Positions 9,129 to 18,667 are shown, counted from the first letter of the stretch. The stretch: 64,000 nucleotides of DNA from Pararhizobium sp. A13 (GCF_040126305.1 NZ_CP149510.1:1127001-1191000); one strand, 5' to 3'. Numbers and translations: made by a program. The notes: generated by a model not told the origin, from the letters alone.

Positions 9129-10121
9129 TCAGAGAAGACCGGCCTCTTTTGCCGCCGCCGCCAGCGAAATCATCGGGCGCGGGCCGATCTGCTCGATGAC
9201 GATGCCGGCAGCCAGGCTGCCAAGCTTGCCGCAATCGGCAAGCGTCCTGCCCGTGGTATAGCCGTGCAGGAAGCCGGCCGCATAGAGGTCGCCGGCGCCC
9301 GTCGTATCGACGACATTGCTGATCGTCGTTGCCTCGACCTTGACCCGCTCGCTGCCCTTTACGATGATCGACCCTTCTTCGCTGAGTGTCACCGCGGCAA
9401 GCTTGCAATCCTGGGCGATCATTGACAGCGCATGCCCGAAATCGGCCGTCTCGTAGAGTGCCAAGGCCTCGGCCCGGTTGGCAAAGACGATGTCGACGGT
9501 GCCGGAGCGCATCAGCTCGAGGAATTCGGCTCGGTAGCGATGAACGCAGAAACTGTCGGACAGGGTCATGGCGACTTCCCTGCCGTTTTCATGGGCGATG
9601 CGGGCGCAGTCGCGGATCGCGTCCTTGGCAAGCGGCGGGTCCCACAGATATCCCTCGAAATAGGTCACAGCCGCGTCCGCAACCACGGTGGGTTCGACAT
9701 CGCGCGGTCCGAGTTCGACACAAGCGCCGAGATAGGTGTTCATCGAGCGCTCGCCGTCCTCCGTCACGAAGATCATCGAGCGGGCGGTCGGCGGGTGCGT
9801 ATCGAGCGGCTTTGTTTCGAAATGCACGCCCTGCGCGCGGATATCGTGGGTGAAGATCTCTCCAAGCTGATCGTTGGCCACCTTGCCGAAATAGGCGGCC
9901 TTGCCGCCAAGGCTGGCGACACCCGCTGCCGTATTGCCGGCACTTCCGCCGGAGGCTTCAAGGGCCGGCCCCATGCGCGAATAGAGCAGCTCTGCCCGCT
10001 CCGCATCGATCAGGTTCATCGCGCTCTTGATGATGCCGTTGTGGACAAGAAAAGCATCGTCGCAGCGTGCGATGATATCCACGATCGCATTGCCGATCGT
10101 GAGCACGTCGAATTTCGTCAT
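9129..10121 (-). CDS. PfkB family sugar kinase, adenosine kinase-like
   Basis: Ribokinase-family kinase of 330 residues. The substrate-binding GGSAGNTAAGVASLGG lies near residue 58, and the PfkB signature with the catalytic aspartate is DTTGAGDLYAAGFLHGY near residue 275. The N-terminus (FDVLTIGNAIVDIIARCDD) and overall layout match proteins annotated as adenosine kinase in rhizobia. That would recycle adenosine to AMP, but other sugars are possible in this family. The gene is transcribed alone from the minus strand. Confidence 0.85.
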   Translation of the reverse strand: MTKFDVLTIGNAIVDIIARCDDAFLVHNGIIKSAMNLIDAERAELLYSRMGPALEASGGSAGNTAAGVASLGGKAAYFGKVANDQLGEIFTHDIRAQGVHFETKPLDTHPPTARSMIFVTEDGERSMNTYLGACVELGPRDVEPTVVADAAVTYFEGYLWDPPLAKDAIRDCARIAHENGREVAMTLSDSFCVHRYRAEFLELMRSGTVDIVFANRAEALALYETADFGHALSMIAQDCKLAAVTLSEEGSIIVKGSERVKVEATTISNVVDTTGAGDLYAAGFLHGYTTGRTLADCGKLGSLAAGIVIEQIGPRPMISLAAAAKEAGLL

Positions 10122-10296
10122 TCGGAACCGCCTGGAATGTTTGTGTCAGCCGGTGTCCGGTAATAGCGGATTTTCCGCGGTTTGGAAGGGAAAAGAACGA
10201 AAGCGCGCCACCGCTTGGGATTTGCCCAATATCGCAACAGGCCTTTCAGTCCCTGATTCGGCCGGTTGGGTTGGCGCCAGCGCCCCGGACGTCTCT

Positions 10297-10722
10297 TCAA
10301 GCGGGCAGGGCGGCAGCGTCATATTGGGCGGCGAACTCGGCGCTGGGCGGGATCGGTTTGATCACGTCGATCAGGACGCCGTTCGGGTCGATGGTGATGA
10401 AATGGCGCTGGCCGAAGTCCTCGTCGCAGATCGCCTTGAGGATCGGCAGACCCGCCGCCTGGAATTCCGCATAGAGCGCATCCGGATCCTCGACCTCGAA
10501 ATTCAGGAGCAGTCCTTGAGCGCTGCCGCGTCCGGTTTCTGGGATCGTTCCATGGCTGCCGTCCAGCACGGCAAGGGCGACACGTTCGTCAATGGTCGAT
10601 TGCAGGTGCACATACCAGTTACTGGCAAACAGAGCCTCGAAGCGAAGATGGCGCTTGTAGAATTCAACCGTCCGCGCAACGTCGCCGGTCATGATGACGG
10701 GATAGTAGCTCGTGATTTTCAT
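10297..10722 (-). CDS. VOC family (glyoxalase/dioxygenase-fold) protein
   Basis: A 141-residue single-domain protein of the vicinal oxygen chelate superfamily. It starts [20 protein letters not shown], then has [12 protein letters not shown], and a second beta-alpha-beta-beta-beta unit ends in [19 protein letters not shown] chose the ATG at 10722 because GGAG lies 9 nt before it; the frame extends nine codons upstream. The gene is divergent from a TetR regulator across a short operator-bearing spacer, which suggests TetR control. The substrate is unknown; a drug-binding or glyoxalase-like role would fit but is inference. Confidence 0.85.
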   Translation of the reverse strand: MKITSYYPVIMTGDVARTVEFYKRHLRFEALFASNWYVHLQSTIDERVALAVLDGSHGTIPETGRGSAQGLLLNFEVEDPDALYAEFQAAGLPILKAICDEDFGQRHFITIDPNGVLIDVIKPIPPSAEFAAQYDAAALPA

Positions 10723-10746
10723 GGCTTTCTTCTCCATCCGAGTTAA

Positions 10747-10792
10747 CATACAATCTGTCTGTATCTTTAGCTACATGCATACAGTTTGTATG
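10747..10792. promoter_or_regulatory. TetR operator palindromes between VOC and TetR genes
   Basis: CATACA-GTT-TGTATG at 10778-10792 is a perfect 6-bp inverted repeat. A second, looser copy with ATACA (10748-10752) and TGTAT (10760-10764) lies about 30 nt away. Both sit in the 83-nt divergent spacer. They share the ATACA/TGTAT half-site and are probably bound by the adjacent TetR protein, repressing both genes. Confidence 0.75.
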
Positions 10793-10805
10793 TAAAGGGG
10801 GAGAT

Positions 10806-11384
10806 TTGAGGCGCAGCAACAATGAGCGGACGGAAGCGATGCGTGCAACATTGATCGGCGCGGCGCGCGGTCTTTTTGTGGAGAAAGGCTACCCCGATAC
10901 GGCCACGCCGGACATCGTCAACGCGGCCGGCGTCACGCGTGGGGCGCTCTATCATCACTTCGAAGACAAGAGGGCGCTTTTTGCCGCTGTCGTCGCTGAT
11001 GAGGCGAGGAAGGTGGCAGAGATGATCGAAAACAACGCGGCAGCCACTGCGACGGCGCGGGATGCCATTCTCGCCGGGACGCGTGCCTATTTCGATGCCA
11101 TGCTTGTGCCCGGCCGCACGCGGCTTCTCCTGCTGGACGGTCCTGCCGTTCTTGGACCAGGCGCCATGCAGCAGCTGGATGCGGAATATTCGCAAGCCAG
11201 CCTCAAGGCTGGCTTAAACGACCTCTTCGCCGCCAGCGGCAGGACAACCGACTTGCTGGATGCCTTCGTCGAACTTCTTTCCGCAGCATTCGACCGGGCG
11301 GCGCTTGCCATCGAAGCGGGCGGCGAGCGGCAGGATTTTGAAAGGGCGATCGCAGCGCTGATCGACGGCATTTCCGTCAAATGA
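10806..11384 (+). CDS. TetR/AcrR family transcriptional regulator
   Basis: A one-component repressor of 192 residues. The N-terminal helix-turn-helix is seen in ARGLFVEKGYPDTATPDIV followed by NAAGVTRGALYHHFEDK, the typical TetR DNA-binding domain. The remaining helical part is the ligand-binding domain. The start is a TTG closely preceded by GGGGGAG; an in-frame ATG at 10839 would remove part of the first helix, so TTG is preferred. It is divergent from a VOC-family gene and probably regulates it and itself through the palindromes in between. The end overlaps the convergent nth gene by 8 nt. Confidence 0.9.
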   Translation: MRRSNNERTEAMRATLIGAARGLFVEKGYPDTATPDIVNAAGVTRGALYHHFEDKRALFAAVVADEARKVAEMIENNAAATATARDAILAGTRAYFDAMLVPGRTRLLLLDGPAVLGPGAMQQLDAEYSQASLKAGLNDLFAASGRTTDLLDAFVELLSAAFDRAALAIEAGGERQDFERAIAALIDGISVK

Positions 11385-12141
11385 CCTGCGCCGGCAGTTC
11401 GACCAACGGCGCCGGGATTTCGTTGGTCTTTTCCGCCGCCTTGCAGATATCGGCAATGACGCAGCGCTCGCATTCCGGCTTGCGCGCCTTGCAGCAATAG
11501 CGGCCGTGCAGGATCAGCCAGTGATGGGCATGGTAGAGGTAGTGATCCGGCACGATCCGCATCAGTTGGTCCTCGACTTCGTCGGGGGTCTTTCCCGGAG
11601 CTAGGCCGAGCCGGTTGGCGATGCGGAAGATGTGCGTGTCGACCGCCATCGTCGAATGTCCAAAGGCCATCGAAAGAACCACGTTGGCGGTCTTGCGGCC
11701 GACGCCGGGCAGCGTGATCAGCTCTTCGCGCGTGCGCGGCACCTCGCCGTCGAAATCGGCAATCAGCTTCTCGCTGAGCGCGATGACGTTCTTCGCCTTG
11801 TTGCGATAAAGCCCGATAGTCTTGATATATTCGCGAACCTTTTCCTCGCCGAGCGCCACCATCTTTTCCGGTGTATCGGCTGCGGCGAAAAGCGCCCGCG
11901 TCGCCTTGTTGACGCCTGCATCCGTCGCCTGTGCCGACAGGGCGACTGCGACGACGAGCGTGAACGGATTGACGTGTTCCAGCTCTCCCTTCGGCTCGGG
12001 ACGCTGGATCGAGAAGCGGCGGAAAATCTCGTCGATTTCCGCCTTGCTGTAGGCGGTCTTTGGTCTGGTTCTGGCGCGGCTGACTGTCGCGGGTCTCGCT
12101 TTCACCGCCGCAATCGCTGATTTTGATTTCACGTTTTTCAT
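11377..12141 (-). CDS. nth: Endonuclease III
   Basis: Bifunctional DNA glycosylase/AP lyase for oxidised pyrimidines in base excision repair. The 254-residue product has the helix-hairpin-helix LPGVGRKTANVVL carrying the catalytic lysine. The catalytic aspartate is in AVDTHIFRIANRLGL. The [4Fe-4S] cluster ligands are spaced C-x6-C-x2-C-x5-C in the C-terminal CKARKPECERCVIADIC. I use the ATG giving MKNVKSKSA. An ATG eight codons upstream is also possible, and the open frame runs further into the divergent DUF2244 gene. The basic N-terminal extension of about 35 residues is longer than in E. coli. Confidence 0.96.
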   Translation of the reverse strand: MKNVKSKSAIAAVKARPATVSRARTRPKTAYSKAEIDEIFRRFSIQRPEPKGELEHVNPFTLVVAVALSAQATDAGVNKATRALFAAADTPEKMVALGEEKVREYIKTIGLYRNKAKNVIALSEKLIADFDGEVPRTREELITLPGVGRKTANVVLSMAFGHSTMAVDTHIFRIANRLGLAPGKTPDEVEDQLMRIVPDHYLYHAHHWLILHGRYCCKARKPECERCVIADICKAAEKTNEIPAPLVELPAQVI

Positions 12142-12163
12142 GATGCATCTATAGTCGTTGGTC

Positions 12164-12661
12164 ATGAACGATGGCAACGCCGAGATAGCGACAGACGAGC
12201 AGCCGGTTTTCGCCGCCGAGCTGACGCCCCATCGTTCGCTCGGCCTCAAAGGCTTCAAGGTTTTGCTTTTGATCGCCGGCCTGCTGAGCCTCGTCCACAT
12301 CTTCGTCTTCGTCGTCATCGGCGCCTGGCCGATAGTCTTCTTCTTCGGGCTGGATTTCCTGCTGCTCTTCGGCGCTTTCTGGCTGAATTACCGCTCCGCT
12401 CGCGCCCGCGAGGAGGTCAGCGTCTCGCGCACCGACGTGTCCGTGCGCAAGTTCACGCCGGCGGGCCGCATGACCGAGCATCGTTTCAATACCTTCTGGG
12501 CGCGGTTCAACATTTCCCGCCACGAGGAGATCGGCATCGTCGCCATGCAGATCAGCGACCGGCGCCGGGCAACCGATGTCGGCTCCTTCCTCAACCGCGA
12601 CGACCGGGAAACCTTCGCCACGGCCTTTGCCTGCGCGCTGGCAACGGTCAAGCGCCGCTAG
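12164..12661 (+). CDS. DUF2244 domain-containing membrane protein
   Basis: A 165-residue inner-membrane protein of unknown function matching the DUF2244 layout. Two close hydrophobic segments (residues about 31-50 and 54-73) are followed by a cytosolic C-terminal part with DVSVRKFTPAGR and SRHEEIGIVAMQISD. The ATG lies only 22 bp from the divergent nth start. A TATAGT hexamer at 12150-12155 would place transcription at or next to the ATG, so the mRNA may be leaderless. The TAG stop codon lies inside the left arm of a palindromic intergenic repeat. Confidence 0.85.
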   Translation: MNDGNAEIATDEQPVFAAELTPHRSLGLKGFKVLLLIAGLLSLVHIFVFVVIGAWPIVFFFGLDFLLLFGAFWLNYRSARAREEVSVSRTDVSVRKFTPAGRMTEHRFNTFWARFNISRHEEIGIVAMQISDRRRATDVGSFLNRDDRETFATAFACALATVKRR

Positions 12662-12710
12662 AGCATGATGCCGAAAAGTGTAAGCGGTTTTCGGACGACA
12701 TCATGTTCTA
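12659..12710. repeat. Rhizobial-type palindromic intergenic element, unit 1
   Basis: TAGAGCATGATG (12659-12670) pairs with CATCATGTTCTA (12699-12710) with one wobble, and inside it CCGAAAA (12671-12677) pairs with TTTTCGG (12688-12694). This resembles the RIME-type mosaic palindromes spread between genes in rhizobia. The family name is from memory of the motif, not from a search. Confidence 0.75.
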
Positions 12711-12721
12711 CTTCGTCAATT

Positions 12722-12772
12722 CTAGAGCCGGATGATTTTAGGCCGATTCGATCTAAAATCATCCGGCTCTAG
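12722..12772. repeat. Palindromic intergenic element, unit 2 (19-bp perfect inverted repeat)
   Basis: CTAGAGCCGGATGATTTTA (12722-12740) is the exact reverse complement of 12754-12772, with a 13-nt loop. It follows unit 1 by 11 nt, so the pair forms a mosaic. It could act as a transcript-end hairpin for the DUF2244 gene. Confidence 0.85.
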
Positions 12773-12835
12773 GGCAAGAATCGGGTGGCGAAGGCCCGGT
12801 TCCGATGATTATCTCTGCCTCAAGGAGATACGACC

Positions 12836-13708
12836 ATGAACATCACGACATCGGTGCCCGCCGACATCACGCCGCATGGCAGCGACTATGAGATTGTCAG
12901 CCGCGTGGTCGAGATGCTGACTGAAAACTATCGCGATCAGCCGTCGCTGGAGACCATCGCCGGTGAAATCGGCCAGCCGCCGACGCAACTGCAGAAGACG
13001 TTCACGCGTTGGGCCGGACTGTCGCCGAAGGCATTCTTGCAGGCCGTGACGCTCGATCACGCCAAGCGCCTGCTGCGGCAAGAGGAACTGCCGCTGCTTG
13101 AAACCAGCTTCGAGGTCGGCCTCTCCGGTCCTAGCCGCCTGCATGATCTGTTCGTCACCCATGAGGCGATGTCTCCGGGCGAATGGAAATTGCGCGGCGG
13201 CGGTCTGACGATCCGCTACGGCTTCCATCCCAGTCCCTTCGGCGTGGCGCTGGTCATGGTCACCGATCGCGGCCTCGCAGGCCTTGCCTTCAGCGATGCG
13301 GGTGGCGAAAAGGCCAGTTTCGAGGATATGGCAAATCGCTGGCCGAATGCGCAGTACGTGGAAGACAGCGCAGCGACCGCCGCCTATGCGGCCCGCATCT
13401 TTGATTCCAGGGAGTGGTGTCCGGAGGAGCCGCTGCGCATCGTGCTGATTGGGTCCGACTTCCAGATCCGCGTCTGGGAAACCCTTTTGAAAATCCCGAT
13501 GGGCAAGGCGGTCACCTATTCGGATATCGCCTGCAATATCGGCCAGCCGACCGCCTCGCGCGCCGTCGGCGCTGCGGTCGGCCGCAATCCGATCTCCTTC
13601 GTCGTGCCTTGTCACCGGGCGCTCGGCAAGAGCGGTGCGTTGACCGGCTACCACTGGGGCCTCACCCGCAAGCGGGCGATGCTCGGCTGGGAAGCAGGAA
13701 AGGTTTGA
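12836..13708 (+). CDS. AraC-type HTH / methylated-DNA-protein-cysteine methyltransferase fusion
   Basis: Suicide repair enzyme that removes alkyl groups from O6 of guanine, fused to an AraC-type DNA-binding domain. Residues about 15-115 carry the helix-turn-helix (LETIAGEIGQPPTQLQKTF). Residues about 120-290 hold the Ogt/MGMT domain, with active-site PCHRALGKSGALTGY (Cys259) and RAVGAAVGRNP before it. The N-terminal zinc-thiolate phosphotriester-sensing domain of Ada is absent, so this is a shortened Ada-like architecture. The ATG follows an AAGGAG site. A bidirectional terminator lies just after it. Confidence 0.93.
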   Translation: MNITTSVPADITPHGSDYEIVSRVVEMLTENYRDQPSLETIAGEIGQPPTQLQKTFTRWAGLSPKAFLQAVTLDHAKRLLRQEELPLLETSFEVGLSGPSRLHDLFVTHEAMSPGEWKLRGGGLTIRYGFHPSPFGVALVMVTDRGLAGLAFSDAGGEKASFEDMANRWPNAQYVEDSAATAAYAARIFDSREWCPEEPLRIVLIGSDFQIRVWETLLKIPMGKAVTYSDIACNIGQPTASRAVGAAVGRNPISFVVPCHRALGKSGALTGYHWGLTRKRAMLGWEAGKV

Positions 13709-13715
13709 CAATGAA

Positions 13716-13742
13716 AAAGGGCCGCAGCAAATGCGGCCCTTT
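13716..13742. terminator. Bidirectional terminator between the AraC-Ogt gene and gpmA
   Basis: AAAGGGCCGCA (13716-13726) pairs perfectly with TGCGGCCCTTT (13732-13742) around GCAAA. A/T runs at both ends let it serve the plus-strand repair gene and the minus-strand gpmA operon. Confidence 0.9.
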
Positions 13743-13764
13743 CGTCATCTGTTGCCCTCGGTGC

Positions 13765-14400
13765 TCAATGCGCCCCGGACATATCGCCGAGAACTTCCTT
13801 CGACGCGACGGTAGAGTCAGCGTTCAGCCTGTAGACCATCGGTACGCCGGTCGCGAGGTTAAGCGCGAGAATCTGCTCCTTGGTCAGGCGATCGAGCACC
13901 ATCACCAGCGAGCGCAGCGAATTGCCGTGCGCCGCAACGAGGACCTTCTCGCCCCTGAGGACGCGCGGCAGGATGTCGGTGAGGTAATAGGGCCAGACGC
14001 GGGCGCCGGTGTCGCGCAGGCTTTCGCCGCCCGGCGGCGGGACGTCATAGGAACGGCGCCAGATATGCACCTGCTCTTCGCCCCATTTGGCGCGCGCGTC
14101 GTCCTTGTTGAGACCCGAGAGATCGCCGTAGTCGCGTTCGTTGAGCGCCTGATCGCAAATCGTCTCGAGATCGGGCTGGCCGACATTGTCGAGGATGATC
14201 TCGCAGGTCCGCTGGGCGCGGGACAGCACCGAGGTGAAGGCAATGTCGAACTTGATGCCGTATTCGGCAAGCGCCTTGCCGCCGGCATTGGCTTCCTCGA
14301 CGCCGAGCGCCGTCAGGTCCGGGTCCTTCCAGCCGGTGAACAGGTTTTTCAGGTTCCAGTCGCTCTGGCCGTGACGCACAAGGACGAGGGTGCCGCTCAT
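13765..14400 (-). CDS. gpmA: 2,3-bisphosphoglycerate-dependent phosphoglycerate mutase
   Basis: Glycolytic enzyme interconverting 3- and 2-phosphoglycerate. The 211-residue protein is the short alphaproteobacterial form. It has the phosphohistidine motif [10 protein letters not shown] at the N-terminus, [11 protein letters not shown], the catalytic glutamate block [11 protein letters not shown], and the second histidine in AHGNSLRSL. It is the last gene of a minus-strand operon: ABC exporter, dapB (28 nt upstream) and gpmA, ending at the hairpin at 13716-13742. Confidence 0.96.
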   Translation of the reverse strand: MSGTLVLVRHGQSDWNLKNLFTGWKDPDLTALGVEEANAGGKALAEYGIKFDIAFTSVLSRAQRTCEIILDNVGQPDLETICDQALNERDYGDLSGLNKDDARAKWGEEQVHIWRRSYDVPPPGGESLRDTGARVWPYYLTDILPRVLRGEKVLVAAHGNSLRSLVMVLDRLTKEQILALNLATGVPMVYRLNADSTVASKEVLGDMSGAH

Positions 14401-14428
14401 GATGATGTTTTCTCCGGGATTTTAAGGT

Positions 14429-15247
14429 TCAGGACAGCCCGAGCACGTCGAGCATGGAATAGAGGCCGGGTTTCTGGTCGCGCGCCCAAAGAGCCGCCGT
14501 CACCGCGCCGCGCGCAAAAATGGACCGGTCGGTGGCACTGTGGGAGAGCGTCACCTGTTCGCCTTCGCCGGCGAGAATGACCGAATGTTCGCCGATCACC
14601 GAGCCGCCGCGCAGCGTCGCAAAGCCGATCGTGCCGGCTAAGCGCGCGCCCGTGTGACCGTCACGCACGCGCACGGATTGGTTGGCGAGATCTATACCGC
14701 GGCCTTTTGCGGCAGCTTCACCGAGCAAGAGGGCGGTGCCGGACGGCGCGTCAACCTTGTGCTTGTGATGCATTTCGAGGATTTCGATGTCCCAGTCCGC
14801 TGGCCCGAGCGCGCGCGTTGCCTGTTCGGTGAGAACACCGAGAAGATTGACGCCGAGGCTCATATTGCCGGATTTGACGATCCGCGCGTGCCGCGCTGCC
14901 GCCTTGATCTTCTCGTCGTCACCGCTCGAGCAGCCAGTTGTGCCGATGACATGGACGATGCGCGCCTGCGCGGCGAGACCGGCAAACTCGACGGAGGCCA
15001 CCGGCGAGGTAAAGTCGAGCACGCCTTCAGCCTCGACAAAGGCTTCGAGCGGCTTGTCGCTGATCGCGACGCCGATCGGGCCCAATCCCGCAATCTCGCC
15101 GGCATCGCGGCCGATGAAATTCGAACCCGGCCGTTCGACGGCGGCAAAGAGCTGGGCTCCCGGCATCGCATTGATCGTGCGGATCAGCGTCTGGCCCATT
15201 CGGCCGGCGGCCCCCACCACCACGAGTTTCATGTCCGTCCCGCTCAT
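14429..15247 (-). CDS. dapB: 4-hydroxy-tetrahydrodipicolinate reductase
   Basis: Enzyme of the diaminopimelate/lysine pathway that reduces hydroxy-tetrahydrodipicolinate with NAD(P)H. The 272 residues carry the N-terminal dinucleotide motif GAAGRMGQ and the family signature [16 protein letters not shown] with the catalytic His and Lys. The C-terminal domain supports tetramerisation. The ATG overlaps the stop of the upstream ABC exporter as ATGA. An alternative start five codons later would also encode the whole fold. It is the middle gene of the exporter-dapB-gpmA operon. Confidence 0.96.
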   Translation of the reverse strand: MSGTDMKLVVVGAAGRMGQTLIRTINAMPGAQLFAAVERPGSNFIGRDAGEIAGLGPIGVAISDKPLEAFVEAEGVLDFTSPVASVEFAGLAAQARIVHVIGTTGCSSGDDEKIKAAARHARIVKSGNMSLGVNLLGVLTEQATRALGPADWDIEILEMHHKHKVDAPSGTALLLGEAAAKGRGIDLANQSVRVRDGHTGARLAGTIGFATLRGGSVIGEHSVILAGEGEQVTLSHSATDRSIFARGAVTAALWARDQKPGLYSMLDVLGLS

Positions 15248-17070
15248 GCCTGCCTCATTTCCTGTCCATCATCAACGTCGGCTTCCGCCGCTGGCTGGGC
15301 GTTGCCCTGCAGATTGTGCAATCGAGCGTAAAGACCGTCTGCGCGCTTCGCAAGCGCCTCGTGGGTGCCTTCCTCGACCACCAGCCCGTCCTTCATGACG
15401 ATGATCTTGTCCGCGTTGACGACGGTCGAAAGCCGGTGGGCGATGACAACCACGGTACGGCCGCTCATGGCGTGATCGAGCGCCTTCTGCACGGCCGCTT
15501 CCGATTCGGTGTCCAGCGCAGAGGTCGCTTCGTCGAGCAGAAGGATCGGTGCCTGGCGTACCAGCGCACGGGCGATCGACAGCCGCTGGCGCTGGCCGCC
15601 GGAGAGGGTCACGCCGTTTTCTCCGACGGGCGTATCGTAGCCTTGCGGCTGCGCGCGAATGAAGTCATGGGCATAGGCGAGCTTTGCCGCTTCCTCGACC
15701 TCCGCGTCCGTCGCCTCCGGGCGGCCGTAGCGGATATTGTCGCGGATCGACCCTTCGAAGAGGTAAGGCTGCTGCGAAACATAGGCGAGGCCGTTGCGCA
15801 GCGATTGTTTGGTGACGTGGGCGATGTCCTGCCCGTCGATCAGAATCTCGCCGCCGGAGGGGTCGTAGAATCGGGGAATGAGGCTGATCACCGTCGATTT
15901 GCCGGCGCCGGAAGGTCCGACCAGCGCGGTTGTCTTGCCGCCTTCCGCAACAAAGCTGACGCCCTTCAGGATGTCGTCGCCCTGGTTATATCCGAAACGG
16001 ACGTGCCTGAACTCGATCGTCGCTTGCTGCAGCGCGAGATTGCCGGCACCGGGAAGGTCGCGCTGGTGTGGCACGGTATCGAGGATTTCGTATATCATCC
16101 GGGCATTGACGACGGCGCGCTCGAGCGAGACCTGGAGCCTCGCAAGGCGGCGGGCCGGGTCATAGGCCATCAAGAGCGCGGTGACGAAGGCGAAGAAAGC
16201 CCCCGGCTGGATGCCGTTGTAGATCGATCGGAAGGCCGCATAGGCAAGTACGCTGGAAATCGCGAACCCGGCAAAGGTTTCCGTCATCGGGGCGGTCCGT
16301 TCGCTTAAGCGGGCGATGCGGTTGGCGCGGTTTTCGGCTCGGTCGATGATCGTCTCGACCTTGGTCTTCAGTTGCTTCTCCATCGTGAAGGCCTTGACGA
16401 TGGTGATGCCCTGAATGGTTTCCTGCATGGCCCCGAGCACGTGGCTGTTGATCTCGACCGATTCGCGGGTCGCCTGCTTCAGCCGCCGCGAGACGTAGCG
16501 AAGGCCGATCAATAATGGCGGTGCAATGACAAAGACGATCAGTGTCAGCAGCCAGTCCTTGCTGATCATCACCCCGATCAGCGCCACGAGTGTCAGGAAA
16601 TCGCGGGCAAGCGAGGTCACCGTCATGTTGAGCACATCGCGGATGCCGGAGACGTTCTGGCTGATCTGCGCCGAGATGCGGGCGGAGCGGGTCTCGCTGA
16701 AATAGCCGACGCTCAGAGCCATGAGGTGCGAATAGAGCCTGCGCTGGTAGCTGGCGACGATGCTGTTGCCGATCTTGGAGAGTGCTACGGCCTGGCCGTA
16801 AGTCGCAAACCCGCGCACCACGAAGGCAACGAAGATCGCGCCGCAGATGTAGAGAACGATATCGGCCCGCTTGTTGGCGAAGGCCTCGTTGACCACCGAT
16901 TCCATGATCCAGGCGGTGAAGGCGGTCGTGCCGGCGACCAGCGCAAGGCAGGCGATGGCGAAGATATAGCCGCGCATATGCGCGCGTCCGTTCTCGGTAA
17001 TAACCCGCTTCAGGACACTGGTGATGGTCTCGCGGTCTACGGGTGGCAGCTTTGTCTTGGCTTGTTTCAA
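15244..17070 (-). CDS. ABC transporter, fused permease/ATPase (MsbA-like exporter)
   Basis: Inner-membrane half-transporter working as a homodimer, with an N-terminal six-helix domain (about residues 30-320) and a C-terminal ATPase. Walker [10 protein letters not shown], the signature [15 protein letters not shown] and Walker [12 protein letters not shown] are complete. The layout resembles MsbA and related lipid or drug exporters, but the substrate is not determined. I prefer the TTG at 17070 because AAGGAA lies 6 nt before it. An in-frame ATG at 17109 gives 13 more residues but has no visible ribosome site. The stop overlaps dapB. Confidence 0.9.
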   Translation of the reverse strand: MKQAKTKLPPVDRETITSVLKRVITENGRAHMRGYIFAIACLALVAGTTAFTAWIMESVVNEAFANKRADIVLYICGAIFVAFVVRGFATYGQAVALSKIGNSIVASYQRRLYSHLMALSVGYFSETRSARISAQISQNVSGIRDVLNMTVTSLARDFLTLVALIGVMISKDWLLTLIVFVIAPPLLIGLRYVSRRLKQATRESVEINSHVLGAMQETIQGITIVKAFTMEKQLKTKVETIIDRAENRANRIARLSERTAPMTETFAGFAISSVLAYAAFRSIYNGIQPGAFFAFVTALLMAYDPARRLARLQVSLERAVVNARMIYEILDTVPHQRDLPGAGNLALQQATIEFRHVRFGYNQGDDILKGVSFVAEGGKTTALVGPSGAGKSTVISLIPRFYDPSGGEILIDGQDIAHVTKQSLRNGLAYVSQQPYLFEGSIRDNIRYGRPEATDAEVEEAAKLAYAHDFIRAQPQGYDTPVGENGVTLSGGQRQRLSIARALVRQAPILLLDEATSALDTESEAAVQKALDHAMSGRTVVVIAHRLSTVVNADKIIVMKDGLVVEEGTHEALAKRADGLYARLHNLQGNAQPAAEADVDDGQEMRQA

Positions 17071-17171
17071 GCTGGTTTCCTTAAAGCCCGACGCGCTTGC
17101 AGGCGCCATATTTCAGCGGGCTCTATAGTCCCTTGATCCCTCTTTGGCGAGTCTTGAGCCTGACTTGCCTC

Positions 17172-18197
17172 TCAAGTTCTCCAGCGCCGTCCCTCAGTTG
17201 CCACACCAAACCGCGACGGCGTCCGCGAATAGGCGGCAAGACCGGACAGGGCAGCCGTCGGGTGGGTGACGACGAAAGTCGGGATGGTCCGCAGAAGCTC
17301 CGAGTGCGGCGCCTTGTCTTCGAAGGCGGCTCGGAACTCCGGTTTTCTCAAGGCAGGCAGGATTTTCTGGGAAATGCCGCCGGCCAGGAAAACACCGCCG
17401 CGCGCCATGAAAATCATCGCCATGTCACCGGCGACACGGCCGAGATAGGTGGAAAACAGCGAGATGGTTTCCACAGCCGCCTCATCGCGTTCGGAGAGCG
17501 CGCTGGCCGTCACGGCAGCCGGGTCGGGCAGTTCCGGATACCAGGCTTTCGATTCGCAGACCGCGCGGTAGATGTTCATGATGCCGCGGCCGCAGAGCAG
17601 TTGCTCTGCCGAAATGCGGCCCTCGATCGGTTCGAGAAAGGGCCAGATCTGATAGTCGCGCTCCGTGCGCGGTCCCACATCGATATGGCCGCCTTCGCCG
17701 GGAACCGGAATCCAGCTGTGCTGCGCATGAACGAGGCCGGCCACCCCAAGACCGGTGCCTGGGCCGAGCACGGCGCAGGAGGCGTCTTCGAGAATGCTGC
17801 CGGGACCGATCTGCTCGCGGCCTTCCTCGCCGATCGAGGCAATCGCAAGCGCCTGGGCCTCAAAATCGTTGATGATGATCACGTCCTCGAGCGAAAGCGC
17901 CGTCAGCATGTCTTTCGGCTTGATCACCCAGCCGGCATTGGTGAGCGGGATTTCGTCGCCCTTGACCGGGCCGGCAACGGCGATGATCGCCGAGCGCGGC
18001 TGCACCGAGGTCTTGTCGAGGATGCTGGTCTGCAGCGCTTCCTCGATGCTGGCATAGCTCGTCGTCGGGATGATCGGGAACATCTTCGGCTCGGCGAAGG
18101 CGTCGACAAGCAGCGCAAAGCGTGCATTGGTCCCGCCGATATCGCCGATCAGGATCGGAAAGGTGAGGCTGCTTTCGGTGTCTGTGAGCGTGGGCAT
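17172..18197 (-). CDS. glk: Glucokinase
   Basis: ATP-dependent cytosolic kinase making glucose 6-phosphate. The 341-residue sequence has the phosphate-binding [10 protein letters not shown] at about residues 18-27 and the second glycine-rich loop [10 protein letters not shown]. The glucose-binding [14 protein letters not shown] region and the late motif [12 protein letters not shown] match bacterial Glk rather than ROK kinases. It lies 42 nt downstream of mgsA on the same strand, so the two are probably co-transcribed, linking glucose entry with the methylglyoxal bypass. Confidence 0.95.
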   Translation of the reverse strand: MPTLTDTESSLTFPILIGDIGGTNARFALLVDAFAEPKMFPIIPTTSYASIEEALQTSILDKTSVQPRSAIIAVAGPVKGDEIPLTNAGWVIKPKDMLTALSLEDVIIINDFEAQALAIASIGEEGREQIGPGSILEDASCAVLGPGTGLGVAGLVHAQHSWIPVPGEGGHIDVGPRTERDYQIWPFLEPIEGRISAEQLLCGRGIMNIYRAVCESKAWYPELPDPAAVTASALSERDEAAVETISLFSTYLGRVAGDMAMIFMARGGVFLAGGISQKILPALRKPEFRAAFEDKAPHSELLRTIPTFVVTHPTAALSGLAAYSRTPSRFGVATEGRRWRT

Positions 18198-18239
18198 GGG
18201 ACGTTCCGTTGTGATCGTGCGGGCTCGAAAAGAGCTGTA

Positions 18240-18620
18240 TCAGGGATGATGGAAGTCGATCAACTGTTCTGCTGTTGCCCGGTTCAGCGCCATCGGGATG
18301 TCGTAGACCGTTGCGAGCCGCATCAGCGCCTTGACGTCGACATCATGCGGCATGGCGGTGAGCGGATCGGTGAAGAAGATCAGCATCTGCACGTCGCCGG
18401 TGGCGATCATCGCGCCGATCTGCTGGTCGCCGCCGAGCGGGCCGCTCTTCATACGAATGACATTGAGGCTCGGACAGGCCTCCTGCACCCGGCCGCCGGT
18501 CGTGCCGGTGGCAACGATCTTCCAGCTCGCAAGCACGGTTTCGTTCGCCTTGGCAAAGGCTGCGATGTCGTCTTTCTTCTGGTCATGCGCAATCAGCGCC
18601 ACGCATTTTTGACTGATCAT
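18240..18620 (-). CDS. mgsA: Methylglyoxal synthase
   Basis: Converts dihydroxyacetone phosphate to methylglyoxal and phosphate, a bypass of lower glycolysis used under phosphate limitation. The 126-residue product is slightly shorter than E. coli MgsA. It has [12 protein letters not shown], the signature [14 protein letters not shown] and the catalytic aspartate segment [18 protein letters not shown]. It precedes glk by 42 nt on the same strand. A 12-bp palindrome lies upstream at 18656-18667. Confidence 0.95.
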   Translation of the reverse strand: MISQKCVALIAHDQKKDDIAAFAKANETVLASWKIVATGTTGGRVQEACPSLNVIRMKSGPLGGDQQIGAMIATGDVQMLIFFTDPLTAMPHDVDVKALMRLATVYDIPMALNRATAEQLIDFHHP

Positions 18621-18655
18621 CCCCGATCCCCAGCGTCAACCGACCATGACGGTCT

Positions 18656-18667
18656 CGATTTAAATCG
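18656..18667. promoter_or_regulatory. AT-rich palindrome upstream of mgsA
   Basis: CGATTTAAATCG is a perfect 12-bp palindrome 36 nt upstream of the mgsA start, next to a partial direct repeat of ATCGATTT. It is placed like an operator, but no matching regulator is identified. Confidence 0.35.
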
